DNA of 64,000 nucleotides from Sipunculus nudus (taxonomy: Eukaryota; Annelida; Sipuncula; Golfingiida; Sipunculidae), in contig CM049321.1 of NCBI GenBank assembly GCA_026874595.1, positions 11,753,479 through 11,817,478 on the forward strand. The letters run 5' to 3'. Below, piece by piece: positions 61,301 to 64,000 of this stretch. The position numbers and the translations under genes were made by a program. Numbering within the stretch: position 1 is the stretch's first letter; the number at the start of each line of letters is the position of its first letter. The notes beneath the pieces are model-generated. The model ran no database searches and was not told the DNA's origin. It saw only the letters and a list, made by a program, of their open reading frames with translations.

Positions 61301-64000
61301 GCATAAGCAAAACGCAAGCAATTTTTAAGCAAAGAAACAATATCTTCATAAATTCTTTTTGCGACTATTTTCTGAGGACATAATGAATTATTAGGGTTCC
61401 AGGGAGTCTAATCATGTCGGAAATAGTGGAAAATTGTAGATAAATTGGGAAAGAATTAAGAAAATGGGTCTCGGAATCGATATTGTCCCTTTTAGAAAAT
61501 AGCAATATTTTAAATTTCGACTTTTTATTGAAAAATTTTGCCATTTTTATTTAGAATCCGGTTCACTAAGCGTCACTTTTTTGTCGCCAAGAAACTTGTC
61601 TGCGTACCCATGGGTCATATTCGTGTGTATTTGTAGAAATATGCTTCATTTCTGTGGTGTTTCCTCAAGCAAAGCATAAGCAAAACTTAAGCAAATTGTA
61701 AGCAAAGGAACAATGTCTTCATAAATTCTTTTTGTAAATATTTTCTAGAGACATAATGTATTAGTTGACTAACAAGGAGCCTAATTATATCGGAAACGGT
61801 GCAAAGCAGTAGATCAAATGAGAAAAAAATAAACAATGGGTCGCTATAATCCCTAACATCTCTTATTGGAAATAGCAGTCTTTTACATTTTTAATATGGA
61901 TTGACGGATTGTTCACTTTACTTTTAGATTAATGTTCACTAGGAGGCACCATTGTGTAGGAAGGGAATTAGCCTGCGTCCCTACGGGACATATTCGTGTG
62001 TATTTTTTGAAAATGCTTCATTTCTGTGGTGTTTTCTCAATAACCAAAGCGTAAGCAAAACGCAAGCAAATTGTAGGGTAAGAAACAATATCTTCATAAA
62101 TTCTTTTTTGCGACTATTTTCTGAGGACATAATGTACTATTCGGGTTCCAGGGAGTCTAATCATGTCGGAAATAGTGTAAATTGTAGATAAATTGGGAAG
62201 GAAATTAGAAAATGGGTCTCAAATTTAATATTATCCCTTTCATAAAATAGTAATATTTCATATTTTTACATTTTATTGAAAGATTTTGCCTTTTATTTTT
62301 AGATTCCTGTTCACTTAGCGTCGCTATTTTGTCGCCAAGGAACTTGTCTGCGTACCCATGGGTCATATTCGTGTGTATTTGTAGAAAAATGCTTCATTTC
62401 TGTGGTGTTTTCTCAATAAGCAAAGCATAAGCAAAACGCAAGCAATTTTTAAGCAAAGAAACAATATCTTCATAAATTCTTTTTGCGACTATTTTCTGAG
62501 GACATAATGAATTATTAGGGTTCCAGGGAGTCTAATCATGTCGGAAATAGTGGAAAATTGTAGATAAATTGGGAAAGAATTAAGAAAATGGGTCTCGGAA
62601 TCGATATTGTCCCTTTTAGAAAATAGCAATATTTTAAATTTCGACTTTTTATTGAAAAATTTTGCCATTTTTATTTAGAATCCGGTTCACTAAGCGTCAC
62701 TTTTTTGTCGCCAAGAAACTTGTCTGCGTACCCATGGGTCATATTCGTGTGTATTTGTAGAAATATGCTTCATTTCTGTGGTGTTTCCTCAAGCAAAGCA
62801 TAAGCAAAACTTAAGCAAATTGTAAGCAAAGGAACAATGTCTTCATAAATTCTTTTTGTAAATATTTTCTAGAGACATAATGTATTAGTTGACTAACAAG
62901 GAGCCTAATTATATCGGAAACGGTGCAAAGCAGTAGATCAAATGAGAAAAAAATAAACAATGGGTCGCTATAATCCCTAACATCTCTTATTGGAAATAGC
63001 AGTCTTTTACATTTTTAATATGGATTGACGGATTGTTCACTTTATTTTTAGATTAATGTTCACTAGGAGGCACCATTGTGTAGGAAGGGAATTAGCCTGC
63101 GTCCCTACGGGACATATTCGTGTGTATTTTTTGAAAATGCTTCATTTCTGTGGTGTTTTCTCAATAACCAAAGCGTAAGCAAAACGCAAGCAAATTGTAG
63201 GGTAAGAAACAATATCTTCATAAATTCTTTTTTGCGACTATTTTCTGAGGACATAATGTACTATTCGGGTTCCAGGGAGTCTAATCATGTCGGAAATAGT
63301 GTAAATTGTAGATAAATTGGGAAGGAAATTAGAAAATGGGTCTCAAATTTAATATTATCCCTTTCATAAAATAGTAATATTTCATATTTTTACATTTTAT
63401 TGAAAGATTTTGCCTTTTATTTTTAGATTCCTGTTCACTTAGCGTCGCTATTTTGTCGCCAAGGAACTTGTCTGCGTACCCATGGGTCATATTCGTGTGT
63501 ATTTGTAGAAAAATGCTTCATTTCTGTGGTGTTTTCTCAATAAGCAAAGCATAAGCAAAACGCAAGCAATTTTTAAGCAAAGAAACAATATCTTCATAAA
63601 TTCTTTTTGCGACTATTTTCTGAGGACATAATGAATTATTAGGGTTCCAGGGAGTCTAATCATGTCGGAAATAGTGGAAAATTGTAGATAAATTGGGAAA
63701 GAATTAAGAAAATGGGTCTCGGAATCGATATTGTCCCTTTTAGAAAATAGCAATATTTTAAATTTCGACTTTTTATTGAAAAATTTTGCCATTTTTATTT
63801 AGAATCCGGTTCACTAAGCGTCACTTTTTTGTCGCCAAGAAACTTGTCTGCGTACCCATGGGTCATATTCGTGTGTATTTGTAGAAATATGCTTCATTTC
63901 TGTGGTGTTTCCTCAAGCAAAGCATAAGCAAAACTTAAGCAAATTGTAAGCAAAGGAACAATGTCTTCATAAATTCTTTTTGTAAATATTTTCTAGAGAC
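58331..64000. repeat. 3-monomer higher-order repeat, 1,124 bp unit, about 5 copies, continuing past the window
   Basis: The marker TCCTCAAGCAAAGC lies at 60538, 61662, 62786 and 63910, exactly 1,124 bp apart. Other markers are GGATTGACGGATTG, AACCAAAGCGTAAGC and GTAGGGTAAGAAAC. The earliest copies (58331-60530) have a 1,127-bp step. In the second of them one monomer (about 59400-59700) is replaced by a T1-type monomer with a B head of the common form. Copies from 60538 on are nearly identical. The array reaches the end of the window. Confidence 0.92.

Noticed and set aside
1-64000. TTAGGG once per T2 tail (TATTAGGGTTCC) as possible telomere sequence
   Set aside because: It is a single occurrence per monomer and never in tandem.
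1-64000. CRISPR-like regular spacing of repeats
   Set aside because: The whole 375-bp unit repeats; there are no short repeats separated by unique spacers.
1-64000. CENP-B box in the monomer (around ATTCGTGTGTATTTGTAG and TTTCGACTTTTTATTG)
   Set aside because: The fixed positions of the consensus (A in the middle and CGGG at the end) are not met on either strand.
1-64000. RNA polymerase III B-box-like GGTTCCAGGG or GGTTCACTAAG, suggesting a SINE or tRNA-derived monomer
   Set aside because: The match is partial, there is no paired A box at a suitable distance that I could find, and no cloverleaf.

Overview
This window is eukaryotic satellite DNA. Apart from one retrotransposon, all 64 kb is an AT-rich tandem array of a monomer of about 375 bp; dividing the array length by that figure gives roughly 160 monomers. 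I see no host protein gene, rRNA, tRNA, CRISPR array or bacterial operon. The many short open frames of about 60-136 codons recur at the repeat spacing on both strands and are accidental products of the monomer sequence. The only real coding sequence is a 5'-truncated non-LTR retrotransposon (LINE) of the L1/Tx1 type at 46440-49957. This combination fits an animal genome, possibly an invertebrate, but the species cannot be read from the sequence.

Monomers fall into three head classes: A (GGGTCTCGAAATCGAT), B (GGGTCCCTATAATCC) and C (GGGTCTCGAATTTAAT). There are two tail classes: T1 (CACCGTAAGC start) and T2 (CTCAATAAGC start). T1 nearly always runs into a B head and T2 into an A or C head. 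Every monomer carries a short dyad at the head/tail boundary and a run of four 11-bp units at the start of the tail.

Layout: 1-3479, irregular monomers. 3480-about 13020, a 7-monomer higher-order repeat (HOR) of 2,626 bp. 12691-about 27140, an 18-monomer compound HOR of 6,756 bp, built from a 7-mer plus an 11-mer. 27141-43320, irregular array with a foldback inversion at 33457-33924 and a 7-monomer block duplicated 10.66 kb apart. 43321-46439, diverged and chimeric monomers. 46440-49957, the LINE, with a 7-bp target duplication and a 24-A tail. 49965-51150, diverged monomers. 51151-56165, a 4-monomer HOR of 1,500 bp. 56166-58330, diverged monomers related to the LINE flanks. 58331-64000, a 3-monomer HOR of 1,124 bp running off the right end.

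No genes work together here. The interest lies in how the array evolved: layered HOR growth, an inversion that shifts monomer phase by 137 bp, a datable LINE insertion, and a dyad kept by different bases in different monomers. A centromeric or heterochromatic role is plausible but is inference only.
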